From assembly GCA_034387635.1 (NCBI GenBank), contig JAOANU010000022.1, forward strand, positions 186,001-250,000: 64,000 bases of DNA, in the 5' to 3' direction. A model generated the notes under the pieces. The model was not told where the DNA came from. It did not search any database and saw only the letters and a program-made list of their open reading frames with translations. Below, in pieces: positions 41,457 through 54,134 of the stretch (position 1 is its first letter; every line of letters begins with the position of its first letter). This DNA is from Rhodosporidiobolus odoratus (Eukaryota > Basidiomycota > Microbotryomycetes > Sporidiobolales > Sporidiobolaceae). A program made the position numbers and the translations under genes.

Positions 41457-43855
41457 TTAGTTGTACGAGTGAACCATGGCCGAATCGACGCCCGCCTACC
41501 GTCCCCAGGGAGGGAGGAAGCGAAGTCAGTACGTGCGCTCAGTAACTTGGAAAGAAAGACGAGGGGAACGCGTACCGCCTCCTCCTCTGCCTCCCTCTTC
41601 CCCCTCTCAGCCTCACTCCTCAACCTCTCCCCCTCCTCACTCCCGACCAACCCTTCCCCCGCCAAAATCGTAGCCCTCCTCTGTTCCCCACCCGCCTTAA
41701 GAATCGCTCCCGCCCTCGCCATATTGATCGCTTTCCTCCAAGTCCGCTTCGCGTCAAAGTTGCGTCGGAGTGAGGGGAGGAGGTCGGGCCTTTGTTGGGT
41801 AGTAGTGGTCGAGTCGGCGGAGGACGACGAGGAGGGGACGGGAATGGCAGAAGCGAGCCAGGGGTGCTGCAAAGCTTGAGTGGCCGTCATACGCGCCGTA
41901 GGGTCGATCACGAGGCAACGGTTGATAAAGTCGCGGGCTGCAGCGAACATACTCAGTGCACGAAAGGCACAGTCAGATGGCAAGAGATCAAAACGCACCG
42001 GTGCCACTAACCCCCTCCCAGTACTCCTCCGGTTCAAACGCAAACTCAGCCCCACAAATTGCCTGAATCTCTTCCACCTGACTGTCCCGATCAAACGGCG
42101 TATACCCACACAACAAGAAGTACGTAACAACGCCCATAGCCCAAATGTCGACTGGTTTTCCATGACCCACTTTCTTGAAGATTTCCGGCGCCATGTAACC
42201 GGGCGTGCCGCAGGTCGTCGTGAGGGCCGAAAACTGGTTCTCGTCCATGACTTTTGAAAGACCAAAGTCGGCGAGGAGGAGGTCAGAGTCTTCGTCTTTT
42301 GAGCGGTAAAGGAGGTTTTCCGGTTTGATGTCTGCGGGTCAAATGCTGCGTGAGCAGGGCCAGTAGAGAAAAGGGACGAAGGCTACTTACCCCTGTGGAC
42401 GATGCCATGTCCGTGCAAGTATTCGACCGCGCCCATGACCGTCCTAACCAACTTGGCCGCGTCCTCCTCCAGGAAATAAGACTTGGCGCAGATGCGGTCA
42501 AATAGTTCGCCACCTTGGCAGAGGTCCGTAACGAGGTAGACTGTCATCGAGGTAAAGTGCAATGGACACGGGGCAGGCGGAGGGCAGTCGGAAGTTGATC
42601 GCGGGGGAGCCGAGGGACGGAACGAAAGAAAAGGTCAAGTTTGCTATTGTAGGTCAGCAAACCGAGGAGAGCAACGCACGATTGTTCTGCGTCTGCTCGT
42701 TGCGCCATCGCATATCAAGATTCCGCCAGAGAAGCTGATCAGTCTCGCAAGCAAGGGAACGCTAGCTCAGAGCGTAACGAACCTCGAAGTAGTCTGCACG
42801 CCCAGAGAGGTGGAGTTAGATGTAACTCTTACTGAAGGCAGTATAAGGGCTGATGGGAGCGAGAATCAAGACGCACCCCAAAGCGTGACAATGTTGGTGT
42901 GGTTCTGCGAAATGCTCTTGAGGACAGCAATTTCGTTGCGAATCTGCGCATTCAGTCGAATACAGAGTGTCAGTATCTCACTGCCCTACTCCAGCCAGAA
43001 TTCCCGCCGCCTCGTGCATGGCAGGGAAAAGGAAGGAAGACACGAAAAGACGGGAGAAAAAGCTGGAGACTGACCATGTGTTCGCGACCAGCCATGAGGC
43101 GCTTGTTGATAACCTGTCAATCCGTACATGCACTCGTACATCAGCTTCATCCAAATCAGGTAGAGCTCCAGCTTTAGGATCGAAAAGATGGGGAGGTGAA
43201 GACGGACGGACCTTGCAAGCATAGTACTTGCCTGTTCACCAGGTCACGGACAGTCATGGTCGGAGCGCACCCAGCGAGGAAGGCAGGATGGCGAGTCCGA
43301 GATGGGCAGGCGGGGGAATAGAAATAAGAGGAGAAAAGCAAGGTGAGCTCCGGCCCTGCTTCTTCAGTCAGCCTCGCAAGAACACGGTAGATGAGCGCAC
43401 CCGTCTTGATGTGAACGCATTCTATTCGCCAAGACCCAATAGATTAATGGAGCAAAAGGAAGAGAACAGTCAGGTTTCGGGCGAGACTTGGGGACTAAAG
43501 GGAGAATCGAAAAAGGGAGAAGGAAGCGCACCTTTGACGACGGCATAGGTTCCCTGACCCAGAGTCTGTACACCGGTGAAATACCAGGCGAGAGAGCGGG
43601 AGAACAGAGGTGGGGGTCAACTCCTCTTCACTGATGAGGGTTCCTCGACCAAGCTGTACGGGGCAGCGAGAAGAGGCAGGAGAAGGATCGGAGGCTTACG
43701 CGACCTGTCTTATACCTGCATGCAGTATCCGAGACGGGCGAGGTCAGGTGGAGGAGGGTTGATTAGCACCGCCGGAGTGAGGAGGAGAAGGTGAGCAGAG
43801 AAGAGGACAGCATGAGAGAGAGAGAGACTGACTGGCATGGAACAGTAGACGCCAT
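41457..43855 (-). CDS. Calcium/calmodulin-dependent protein kinase (CaMKI-like)
   Basis: Ser/Thr kinase of the CAMK group. Start MASTVPCQYKTGR, then glycine loop LGQGTYAVVK, Lys in YYACKVINKRL, helix C region EHMIRNEIAVLKSISQNHTN, HRDIKPENLLY, DFGLSKV, GTPGYMAPEI (APE), DIWAMGVVTYFLLCGYTPF, and AAARDFINRCLVIDPTARM with HPWL. After the kinase domain a basic amphipathic stretch RTWRKAINMARAGAILKAGG is the likely autoinhibitory/calmodulin-binding segment; the last exon ends SAMVHSYN. About ten exons, including a 16-nt exon (43715-43700, encoding YKTGR) and an 11-nt exon (42793-42783, encoding DYFE). Between them and the LYLVTDLCQGGELFD block is a family-atypical insert LLWRNLDMRWRNEQTQNN. Calcium regulation is inferred from family. 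Confidence 0.88.
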
Positions 43856-44190
43856 CCTGTCGTACTGGATTGCTAGGATTCGAGTCTGGGATGTAACGCG
43901 TGAAGATACCCAAGTCCGACTTTGTCGCCTTGATCAATCTGTCCGCGGCGGTGCATCAGGAACGTTCTTCCAACCTCAGACCCTCTCTCCCTCTCACTCG
44001 CTGCGACATGGTGTAGACAGATAGGGCGCAGTGCATTGCATTGCAGCCAGAACGAATCATGCAAATCAAGGCCAGGAACCTGAAGGCACCGGCGAATACT
44101 GCCAGGAGAAAATGCAAAATAAACCACCACATCATCCTCCCTCACCTCTATACGACTCTCCCTGCCTCTCTCAAAGCTCTCCTGAGCCTC
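43856..44190. other. Intergenic region
   Basis: 335 bp between the kinase start and the E2 stop (both minus strand): kinase promoter. No gene seen. Confidence 0.3.
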
Positions 44191-45130
44191 TCATTCCTCC
44201 TCCTCAACCTCCCTGTAATGCCTCCTCAACTCTTCCATGAACTTGTACTTGTCATCCCACAGTTCCGCCGCAAGAGGGTTCAACGGGCTGGCGTTGTTTG
44301 GTTCGCCGAGCAAAGATTGGATCGAGACGAGCAGGGAGGAGACGGTCAAGGCGGGGGACCACAGGGTTTGCAGAATGTCGAGGCAGAGATCGCCGCCGGG
44401 GAGGGAGACGTTGGGGTCTGCCGACGGGAAGTGGGGGGACACCGAGTCAGCGACAGGGAAAGTGAGAGGAGCGCAGTCTCAAAGAGGGCCATGGAGGCAA
44501 CAGAGGGGAAGAGACGAGCGTAGAGGAGGGCAACTACTTAGGGAGAAAAGATTAACGCACGGAAGCAGGGCGACTCAAACTTGACCACGGGCGGCTTGTA
44601 AGGGTACTCAGTGGGGAACCTCAAGCTAATCTTGTACGTCTGCCCTTCGTAAGGCGTTCCCTGTTGCCCTCCTACCTCATTCAGTACCTCAACGCATGGA
44701 AAAGAAAAGCTGAACAGAGGAACATGGCGTACCTCTGCTCCCGCCAATCGGCCCACCCAGTAGGTCATGTCGCTGTCGCTCTCGGGAAAGGCGGTAATGC
44801 CCGGTGCAGGAGGGGTGAGCATGAGCGCCATGAGTTCGGATTGAAGGCTGTTGGAACCAATGAAAAAGGGGTGGGTGGGTGCGAAAGGGTAGTAGGATTA
44901 GCTCCCGCGTCGCGACACGGCGCGTGATATGATCGAGCGATCAAGATGTTCATCCGGCAGGCGAACACTGGACCACAACGAGGACAAGTAAGGGGTAGAT
45001 ACAGCGAAAGAAGGAGCGCGTACCGTTTAGCCACCCCTCCTGCTCCGCCTGCTGCGCCTCCTACTGTACCGAACTTGCCCTCTCCAGCAGTGACAGGGGC
45101 GGGGAAGGCGGGTGCGGTGTTGGCGGCCAT
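44191..45130 (-). CDS. Ubiquitin-conjugating enzyme E2 of the UBE2C/UbcH10 (APC/C) type
   Basis: E2 that works with the anaphase-promoting complex. A Gly/Ala-rich N-terminal extension (MAANTAPAFPAPVTAGEG), longer than the core fold as in UBE2C, precedes the core. The core reads LQSELMALMLTPPAPGITAF, EGTPYEGQTYKISLRFP, YPYKPPVVKFESPCFHPNV, and the catalytic region LPGGDLCLDILQTLWSP with the active Cys. Then SIQSLLGEPNNASPLNPLAA, typical of UBE2C, and an acidic end. At least four exons; HPNV is split across the intron before 44415. Stop TGA at 44193-44191. Confidence 0.92.
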
Positions 45131-46820
45131 CGTAAGAGGTAGGTTGAGTGAACGGTGAGAGGGTGAGGTGGGGAACGCGGTTGAGGACTCGAGAGTCAGG
45201 TCGGTATGTGTAGGTGGGTTGTGTAGAAGGCTTGTACGCGTGCAAGAAAGCGTTCGGCAGTAAATGTAGAGTTGAGAAGAGAACGGAGAAAGAAGTGAGG
45301 CGACGCGGGTTGGTTTGATACCTGACCTGTGCGTTCCCTAAATCGCTACACGAGGCTTCTATAGTACTCCAAAGCCACTCCAACTACAGCCTTCACGCGC
45401 GTTCGCCTCGCCCACAGCCGCTTTTGCCTTGCCCTCCTCGACGCCCATCGCAATTTTTCGATCTTTCCGACATTCACCTGAAGCTGACACGGCGCTAGCA
45501 GATTCTTACTGGACAACTACAAGATTCGAACACTCTGCAGGAAGACAAGGACCCTGTACACGACCACAAGCGAACCTCGAGACGACAGTGGAAGAAGGCA
45601 ATGCCTCGACCGGACAAGCCGGCGCGAACAGGATCCCTTGCAGAATGCTGACTCAGCGTTGCTGTGTGCTCGCCGGCAGTTGCCGGCCTGAAGAGCAGGA
45701 TGAAGCAGCAGCGTCGGGGGGTGGACGAGGAAAAAGGTGTTAGTTCAGACTCGCAGAAGACACCTTTGCCTCCGTCACATGTTGAAGCAGCCGCTGTGCT
45801 GCCCAGGAACTCTGCACGCTCCTCGGTATCGCCTTGTAGATCTCCAGGGAAACGCTTTTGAAGAGCTTTGTCACCTCGGATGACCTTTCGACCTCCCCAC
45901 CCCATTGCTTCCCTTCTCTCTTCTTCTTCTTCGTCTCTCTTCCTATCCACGCCGATGCATGCACTCCTTCGAGAGTGCGAGACTGAGCCAGATGTCGCCG
46001 GGAGACAGTTCGAAGCCGTGTGCGAAGTCACACGTGCGACGTAAGGCACGATAAGGCAACCGAAGGTAAGTCGTCCGGGAGGAATGACGAGGGCGACTCC
46101 AGGGTCGATGGGCGCGAATGTGCAGTATGGCTTCATATAGTTGGCTGTGCTGTACTCGCCGTATGTAGCGATCCAGCCAGTGGTCCAGACAAGTCGAGTG
46201 TGACAACCGAAGTCGGAAGTTGGTTCATCACTTCGGCTCGCTACCGCCTAACTCGCTGCGGGCAACTGCTGTGCCCGCTCAGTGAGACTTGTACCCTCCT
46301 ATGAGCCTACTCCCTCGTCCATACGAGCCGCTCTCGTTCTTCCATCTCCTGAAACACTTCCCGCTCAACTGATGAGACCACATCTCGCACGAATTGCCAT
46401 ATGTACATTCATACCACAGCTACAGCAACGAGACGCATAGTATGACTTGCGGCGGCAGTCGTCGCGCAGCAAGCAAATCAGACAGCGTGCAGTAACTGTA
46501 CGTACAAGATGAATCTGAGGAAAGCCGCGGAAGAGAAGGGGGAACGACAGCGCCTCGCTTGGACAAACCGGCCGACACACGCAGAAGACAAGGAAGATCG
46601 AAGGAACACGATTAGCCACTTCCACGACGTGAGCCAGCGAGTGCAGCAAGGGCTGGATGTAGGCAGGCTGTTCGTAGCCCTCCTATCCACGAGTGCGTGT
46701 CGCAGCTCCTCTTCGTGCTCAGTCCGCGGAGGGTACGCAGCCTCCTGCAGGAGGCTGAGCTGCTCCTTCAAGTTCACTTTCGTCGCCGCTCTTTGCCGCT
46801 TTTGCTGGCGTTACCGCTTC
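45131..46820. other. 1.7 kb stretch without a supported gene
   Basis: Upstream of the E2 (minus) and of copy D (plus), so two promoters are expected. A minus frame near 46136-46010 (YCTFAPIDPGVALVIPP, then FGCLIVPYVARVTS) looks somewhat coding but has no start or splice chain. A plus frame from 46509 runs into copy D but is Cys/Arg/Ser-rich and is probably leader. Nothing else recognised. Confidence 0.3.
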
Positions 46821-47886
46821 ATGGATGCACCAGCCCACAGAGCAGAGTACATTTTACGCCACGTCGAAGAGTTCTTGGGTCGAATCGAGGTCATCGCGTC
46901 GCGTTCCCTGGCTGGTGGGAACCGCAACTTCGCCAACTATGAAACGATCATTCGACAAGGGATACAGGATGTCGGATACAAGGCGAGTGCCATGCCTACC
47001 CCAAGGCAGGCTCACGAGTTGGCGGAGGAGTTTGACCGGGTGGTGCGAAACGCTCGGGATCAGAGGTGGGCAGCTGTGCAAGATCTGGTAAGCTCGCTTC
47101 TCAGATCCTGCTCCTCATCTATCCGGTGCTTACGCCTTCGATACTGAGAGACCTGTCCAAGCAGCCCCTGCCCAACAACCTCGCATACTTCGAAACCTTT
47201 TTCAACCTCATGGAGCGCCAAATTAGCAGGAGCGCGGAAAAAAAGGCCGTCGCCATTCCTGACCCTCCCTTTCGATGGTGTGGGGCCGAATCAGACAACG
47301 GAATGCTGCAATTTGTGCGCTTGATGCACAACAATGTATACATGAGAGTGTATTCGGCAGTATGGCAGAATGCTCGTCGTGAGGTATGTGTTGCCTTCAT
47401 GACTATCTCGTCGGTGACCTGACCTAACGACTCCTTCGTACTGGCTGAAGCTGACGAACGGCGGCGCATCCACCCCCAGCCACCTCATATAAGGGTCCAC
47501 CTATCCTTAAATATCAGGGTCTGGGAGGGCTTGACGGGACGACCCGTTCTGACACTGATTTTCCTTCCTTCAACCGTATCCGCAGGACCCTCCCGCGACT
47601 CGCGGCGCCGCTGATAACAAGCGAGAAAACTCAGACGAAGACCAGCCTGGTGTGAGTCCCCCTTCTGTTTCCCTTCGCCCGAAGCACTTTCTCCTTCTCC
47701 TTCTCCTACACTATAGCTTCTGTACTGCGTCTCCCCTGCACTGACGCGTATTGACTTCTCGCGGACGTATGACAGCCTGTCTACCACCGCCCGGTAGCCT
47801 CTCTCGCTCATACCCACCACCGTCTTGGAATCCGACAAGCAGCTCTATACGGAATGGACCGGCGGAACTTCTCTGGCATGTCGTGA
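46821..47886 (+). CDS. MGxxxS family member D (without the myristoylation start)
   Basis: Unknown function. Four exons with phase-0 introns close exactly: 46821-47087, 47165-47383, 47586-47651, 47776-47886; 220 residues. Starts MDAPAHRAEYILRHVEEFLG, so Gly2 is absent. Exon 1 corresponds to the helical first exon of B, C and E. Exon 2 has LAYFETFFNLMERQ and MLQFVRLMHNNVYMRVY, resembling the core. Exon 3 is a short charged module (DNKRENSDEDQPG) in the place of the RS exon. Exon 4 carries the shared cap SLAHTHHRLGIRQAALYGM, followed by DRRNFSGMS. The cap places it in the family although the N terminus is divergent. A longer N terminus starting upstream cannot be excluded. Confidence 0.6.
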
Positions 47887-48216
47887 GGGAAGATGGGACC
47901 ATTACCGGTGCAAAGTAGGATCGGCGGAACAGGTCGTTCAGGCATTGTTACCCTCTTTCTGTACCCCGAGAAGGTCAGCGGGTTGGCACAGTTGTAGATC
48001 GATCATCAGATATTGCCTGCGGTCTACACTTCAGAGCTTCAGACTAAGCTTGATGATCAGACATCTCGCACGGCCCCGAGTCAGCAAGCAAGAAACAAGA
48101 ATCTACAATGCGTAAAGATGGATCGAGCAAATCTCGAGTTTTCTACTTTTCCTCATCCTGCTTGTCCAACCCTACCCTCCCACCCCAAACCTTCCCACTC
48201 TTCACTCCTGCGTGAC
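47887..48216. other. Convergent 3' intergenic region
   Basis: 330 bp between the stops of copy D (plus) and HEL2 (minus); nothing recognised. Confidence 0.3.
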
Positions 48217-50982
48217 CTAATTAGTCTGACTAGCCAACCCCGAACTCATCAAAAACACCTTCTGCCTGCCCTTGCCCTTCTTCTTCCCACCCGCATTCTG
48301 CGCCTCCTCCGCCTCAACCGCCGACGGACTAACCTGCCCCCCATTCCAAGAATTCCCCGGACTACCCGGATCAAGGACAGTCCTGCCCTGCGGTCTTTGC
48401 AAAGCAGCGCGCATGGCCGCTCGTTTGTCGGCTGCGGCGGTTGAAGCGGGCAAGGAAGGGAATTCGGCGCGAGGAGGGAGACGGACGGATCCGACGCTGG
48501 CGCGGGCGGAAGCGGCTGAAGAGGAGGGTCGGGAGACGGAGACGGGGGTGTGAGCGGCGGAGGGGGGATGAGAGTTCGACGATAGAGAGGGGAAAGCGTT
48601 CGAGGCGCCAGCGGAGGCGGAAGAGGCGGCGGAAGCAGCGGACCAGGCTGTCGAGGGTCCACCGGTTGCGCGCTTGGATTGTTGACCTGCTTTGGAAAGA
48701 CCCGGGATGGCTTTCGCGTTGGAGGCGCCCATGAGAGCGGGGAAGGGGTTTGAACGGGGTGCGACGGGAGCGGGTCCGGAAGAGGTGGCGGCACGCTCGA
48801 CTCGGTCCCAGGTGGAAGAAGCTGCGCCGCGTCCGGCTGAGCGGTGCTGAGCAGAGAGGGCGCGCTGGGCTGTATTGTGCGGGGCGGTAGGGACGCCGTT
48901 CAGAGCAGGTGCGAGGGGCGCGAGAGAAGGAAACTGGTTCTGCTCGATGCGGAGGTCACGCCACGCTGAGAGTATGGCGGTACGTCGAGACTCGTCAGAA
49001 GGAGTGACGAAAAGATCGGCGAGCGAGGTGATGATGGAGGACGAGGTGTCGATGTTGCGGTCGAAAACGTGGAACAGCTGGTCGACAAGGTCCGCAGCAG
49101 AAAGCTCGTTGTTGCGGTAAGAGCGCACTGCGAACATCACGCTATAAGCCGCAGGTCCTGGGAGGGATGAAGAAGAACGCGAAGCGTACCTGAAAAGCGG
49201 AATCCAGCAACCTTGCCCTCGTTCCCGTTGACGACCCCATGCACTCTCCTTAGCAGCTGCTCATGCTTCGCCACCGTTGCCGGATCAGTCTCTGCTCCTC
49301 CAGCCGCCCCAGGTCTAGGCGTACTAGCACCACTGCTCGATGGGCTCGAATCCGTCGCAGCAGGAGCAGTAAGCTGTCCCCCAAACCTAGCCGCTCGCGA
49401 CCCGCCGCCGCTACTGGACGCGATCGGACCCAATCCGGGCACACGTCGTTCACCCCGAGGCGCCTGTTCCTCCCTAACCGGTTCAACGAAGCTCGCCGCG
49501 GCTTGTCTGCCATTCGGACCTCGTCGGCGACCATCGCCGCCACCGCTTCTCGTGCTCTCCCCAGTCGAGTAGGTGAAGTGAGTCTCGATCCGCCTGGCCT
49601 CTTTGCGAGCTTTCTGATCGCCGCCCGCCGTGGAACCAACGCCGTGCTCAACGAGGGCATGGGCTTGGAGGTCGAGTTCGGACTCGAAAACGGTGAACTT
49701 TTTGGCGAGACATTCGGGGTGGGGGCAAAGGTAGTGGTCGAGTTTGAAGTGTTGCTCCTGTCGAAAAAGACGGGCGTGAGCGCTCGAGGAACAGGGTAAT
49801 CGTACGGGAGAGAGACAAGGAACGGGGGACAGACTAGGCGAGAACAGCAGGAGGAACGGTTGATGGGGAAGAAAGGGAGAAGACGCACGAGGCGGTCGTA
49901 GTTGAGGTGGTACTGGTGACGAATCCCCTGCCTAGTGCAGATGAAACACTCCTCATGCTGCTCCCGGCAATGCTTGTACAACCCATCGGAATCGTAAAAC
50001 CACCTCTTGCAGAACCCGCACATGGCATGGTGCTTCTCCTGGTGCTCGTCAAGTTCCGTTCGCCTCCCTCGGCCATTACCCGTCTGAGGCGGCGGCAGGG
50101 CGAAGAGCTCATGCTCGTGCGCAAAGATCTTCTTGTTGCTGCAGCATAAGTCGCATAGAGTGGTCTGGTGGACTGCTCGGACGTGACGTTTAAGGTCGGT
50201 CCAGCCGGAGAGGATCTGCGGGCAGGCTTCGGGAGACTCGGCCGAGTCGGGTGCGGCGGAGGTGGTAGTCGAGAGGCCGGGCTTGTAAGGGCAGTTGAAG
50301 CGGAGGAGGGAGAGCGTGTCGTCGAGTTGGGCTCGGGTTTCGAAGAGGATGCCAAGCTGTAGACGGATGGGACTGTCAGCGAGATACTCCGAGAAGAGAA
50401 TGGAAACACGTGCTCACCTTGGAATCGCTGAACGGTGTCTGCTCCGCCGTATACTCCTCAAACGGCTTTTCCTCGTCTTCGGTGAAAATCACACTCGCGC
50501 ATTCGGTCTACGAGCAGAAATGCAAGTCAGCGTACAGTAAAATGTGAGTAGAGGACGAGGCGCACCTTGCAGAACGTGCATTCCTTCTTTTTGTACAGTG
50601 CCCTGAGACGAATCGAGCAAGAGTGGCAGGTTCGATGCGAGCACTGCCCCAATGCCCAGTACTGGACCGGCTCTGCACAAATGAAGCAGATGGCGTCGTT
50701 CTCTTCTCCCGCTTCATCGGCGGCCTTGGCGAGGGCGGCGGCGGCAGCGTTCATAGCCGCGAGGGAGGGATGGGTCGGGGTTTCTGCGGGCTGGTTCTCC
50801 TGCTTTTTCGCCCCGGGATTTGACGCAGTACGTGCACGCTGCTTTCCATTACCCCTTGACCCAGTTCCTTGGCTCCTTTGGGGTTGTTGAGGGCGAGTTA
50901 GACCGGGCGGAGGCGCTGAAGTGGATGATGGAGTGGAATCGGTTCCAGTGAGTTGACCTCCGAAAGCGGCACGGCGGGACAT
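48217..50982 (-). CDS. HEL2: E3 ubiquitin ligase Hel2/ZNF598 (ribosome-collision sensor)
   Basis: Ubiquitinates small-subunit proteins on collided ribosomes to start ribosome-associated quality control. N-terminal RING: CFICAEPVQYWALGQCSHR, CHSCSIRLRALYKKKECTFC, the family-specific C4-H form. It continues with KTECASVIFTEDEEKPFEEY and a run of C2H2-like fing­ers (HVRAVHQTTLCDLC, HHAMCGFCKRWFYDSDGLYK, HEECFICTRQGIRHQYHLNY, HYLCPHPECLAKKFTVF). After a Ser/Gly-rich linker a conserved helical part follows (AVRSYRNNELSAADLVDQLF, HVFDRNIDTSSSIITSLADL). The tail holds FPSL/FPAL motifs typical of ZNF598 and ends KKKGKGRQKVFLMSSG. At least five exons; start ATG at 50982, stop TAG at 48219-48217. Cytosolic, ribosome-associated by family. 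Confidence 0.93.
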
Positions 50983-51869
50983 GATGAGATCGGCAGTGAG
51001 TGGATCGGCAGTATAGATTAGAGCTTATAGCAGAGATTGAAAGGGAGAATGAGGTAACCACCTAACCGAAGATTGATGATGAGAATCGAGTCCTTCTCTT
51101 CTTCCGTCACAACACGCATAGAAAGCTAACTAGACTACGGCTATACAACCTGCTCAAGCGCGTAACCTTGAACCCGCTCCATCGCTCGCCAAATCTCGTC
51201 ACTCCACTCGATACCTCTTCCTCAATTCCCTCTTTCAATCTCGCTCAACAGCTCGATTGCTTGCCTGAGGGAATAAGAGATTCTTGGCGGCACATGTTGC
51301 TCGAGCGTCAAGCGCTTCCCCGCCATCTACACCAACTCTCCTCCTCGGCTAACTTTCCTCGACCTCTCCTCCCTGTTCCTCCTTGCCTCCCCGGCGCACT
51401 CTATCTGCTGCATGGCATCGCTCCCAGCTCGAGCACTCACCTCCGCCGGCCTTGACCACCTCATTCGACCGCCATTATCGCCGAGAAGAGAAGCCCGTGT
51501 GCCCTTACTCCGGCCGCCTCACCGTTCTCTCCTGACTAGCTCTCGAAGCTCCCATACGTCACAGGAGCCCCGAGGTAGAAGGGCGTTCGTGGGTCAAGCT
51601 CATTTCCTTTCGTTTCTTGCTTCCGCTTTTCTTCTCCTTTCGATCTTTTGCGCCCTTTGAGCGAGCTTTGGGATTGCCGACGGGATCTCCTCATGTAGCA
51701 CGCGCGTCGAGTCCTTGCTCCGCATCGACCGCGGACGAGCTTCGCCCGTCTTCGACTTTCCGCTCACGCCCACGTCCGTCTCTGCCCTGTATGGTTCATC
51801 AACACATTCGATCGGCGCGTCCCACCAAGTCCCCTGATCGCTCCTCGCTCAGCTTGACTCCCTGGAATG
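50983..51869. other. Divergent promoter region, HEL2 and first G-alpha
   Basis: 887 bp between HEL2 (minus) and the first G-alpha gene (plus), with a long pyrimidine-rich plus-strand leader (about 51180-51660). Open plus frames are proline/serine/leucine-rich shadows of that leader. No gene supported. Confidence 0.4.
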
Positions 51870-53274
51870 ATGGGCTGTTCTCAGTCAGCACAGGCAGCAG
51901 TTGACCAGGATGCGAAGCTTTCGCACAAGATCGATGAGGAGTTGAAGAGGTCGAAGAAGGAGCAGTTGTACGTGTCGTCTTCCTCCTCGAGTGGTGGTCG
52001 GGAGCCACCCACGACGATGTACAATCTTCGCTGACCAAGTTGCTCGCCTCCAGGAATGTCACGAAAGCCCTCTTGCTGGGTCCCGGAGAGAGTGGGAAAA
52101 GTACGATTTGCAGGCAAATGAGGTTGTGGTAAGCTCTCGGAACCTCGCTCTCGGCCCGGAGAGCTTTGTTGACCTTGACCGCGAGTACACCGCTACGCCG
52201 CCCCATACTCCGAAGAAGAAAGGCGATCCTACCGAGAGATCGTCTTTGCCAACACCGTTCAGTCTGCCCAAGCAAGTTGGTCTGCCTTCTCTCCTGGCCC
52301 TGCTGGGGACACGACTGACCCTAGACCCCACTCCCGGACAGGTTATCCTCGCCGCCCTTCCGAGCCTCTCGCTCACCTTTCCGTCTACCCTAGAAAACAC
52401 CGCCGACGTACTTCTTTTCGCCGAGGTAGACAACCTCGCTGACCGCGGGTCAGATGGAGAAACGAAGGACGAGACATCGGAAGCATTGCAGCTGTTTTGG
52501 GCTACCGAAGGGGCGAAAAAAGCCGTCGAGCAAAGTGCGCATTTTTCGCTCAACGACAGCGCGGCCTAGTGCGTCCCTCTTGTCTTTATACCAGGTTCTC
52601 CTCGTAGCTGTTCCCGCTCGCCTAGTCATCTGACGAAGCTGACCACAAAAACGACGCTACGCAACAGCTTCCTCGACGCCGTTCCTCGAACTTCCGCTCA
52701 GCACTACCTCCCCACCACGCAAGAGGCCCTGTATACTAGAGTCCAGTCCACCGGGGTCAGGGAAGAGACGTCTGATGTCAGGTTGGCGGGGGTGAAGCTG
52801 ATGGTGGTGGACGTCGGTGGGCAGAGGAGGAGAGGAAAAAGTGGTCACTGTGCATCTCCCCTAAACTCCTCTGCGTCGATTGTCCAGCCAGCACGTCTAG
52901 CTACCCTCCCCCAGACCACCGCTCCACCGACTACGGCGACGGCTTCCCGTTCACCCAGAATCCACTGCTTCGAGAACGTCGACGTTCTACTTTTCGTCAT
53001 TACGATTTCCGAATTCCCTCAAGCTCTGCATGAGGATAATCGTGGTTCGTCCGGACATCTCACCTGTATCACGTACGCAGACAGCTGACAGCGCTCTCCT
53101 GCAGTGAACCGCTTTGACGAGTCGGCGCAGTTGTGGGAAACGACTTCGGCTACGCCCCTTTTCTCCGTCCATGATGGTTCGCAGGCAGCCGACATCGAGT
53201 CCTCGCAGGTCGTCCTTAGCGCCGTCATGGTGTCCATCCTGACGTCGAGGTTGGGCAACTCTGGCATGCTGTGA
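51870..53274 (+). pseudogene. Decayed heterotrimeric G-protein alpha subunit (first of a tandem pair)
   Basis: Start MGCSQS (lipidation type; another ATG directly precedes it). Exon 1 (51870-51967, 98 nt) has the same length and phase as in the second copy. P-loop GPGESGKST, then PYSEEERRSYREIVFANTVQ, switch I RVQSTG, switch II DVGGQ, HCFENVDVLLFVITISEF and the C-terminal end LTSRLGNSGML. Lesions: no canonical splice pair joins exon 2 (ends 52128) to the PYSEEER exon in phase; a 1-nt deletion in the switch II stretch compared with the second copy; and about 75 residues missing between LWETTS and the C-terminal helix. That gap removes the NKxD guanine-specificity motif and the TCAT loop. One intron appears to use a GC donor (after VQSAQ). 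GTP binding is therefore unlikely; I read it as a recent pseudogene. Confidence 0.72.
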
Positions 53275-54134
53275 AGAAAGGCGGCACGGTAAGAATGGTT
53301 TTACGTTGGTGGACTCCTTTCACTGGTTAATATACGAGGCTTGTGAGTGCTGCAAGTAGGCGACGGTACCTTGAACTGCCTTCAAGCAGGCTGCGTGTCG
53401 GGCAGAGAGACTTTTCTTTTCGACCTTCGCAAGTTGCTGGGTCCTCCCGCCCGTGCCCTTCGCCTGTCTCGGCACCGCCAGGAGTGTCCGACTCGTCCGT
53501 CGCTGCTCCGAAAGGAAGCTTTGCCTGCCCGGCAGAGTCAACCTAGCTTACAAGGCTGATCTGTGCAGGACTGGCTCTACTTTTCTTGCAGGAATCGCTT
53601 TACTTGTCCCCGTCTTGCTGCTCCTTCCTGCTCTCTTCCGTCCTCCCGCCGCTCCTGTTGGTAGCCACCTGATCAGCTTTCGCAAACGTGATCTCCCGTA
53701 GGCTTCCACCGATCACGCACAGACCTATCCGACTCCTCTCCGGTCGCCGAGGAGACTCAGCCAACTGCCCTCCACCTCCCGACTTTACACCCTTCATACA
53801 GCTCAGTCAACCACGCAGGTCCCTCGTACTGTCGTCGTATCTCACTGACTGATCCTTGACCAGTGGGCGACCGGTCAGTGGATATCCTCCGTCTTATATT
53901 CCTCACGGAAACCGGGAGAGAAGTCGTCGGATCCTCCTGTAACTCAACCTGGACCAGTCTCGCAGATCCTACCCCCTCTCTCGACTCTCCTACACTGTCT
54001 GCTTTCGCCCACCTTTCACACCGCGATCACCTGGTCCACTTCCCTTCCCTCCCCACCCCACTCCTCGTCCTGCACTGCCTCACTCTCGGCACCCTCAACA
54101 CCAGCATCTACTCCAGCACCGTACTCGATAAGCT
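53275..54134. other. Spacer between the two G-alpha genes
   Basis: 860 bp; promoter and leader of the second G-alpha. No similarity to other parts of the window noticed and no gene supported. Confidence 0.3.
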
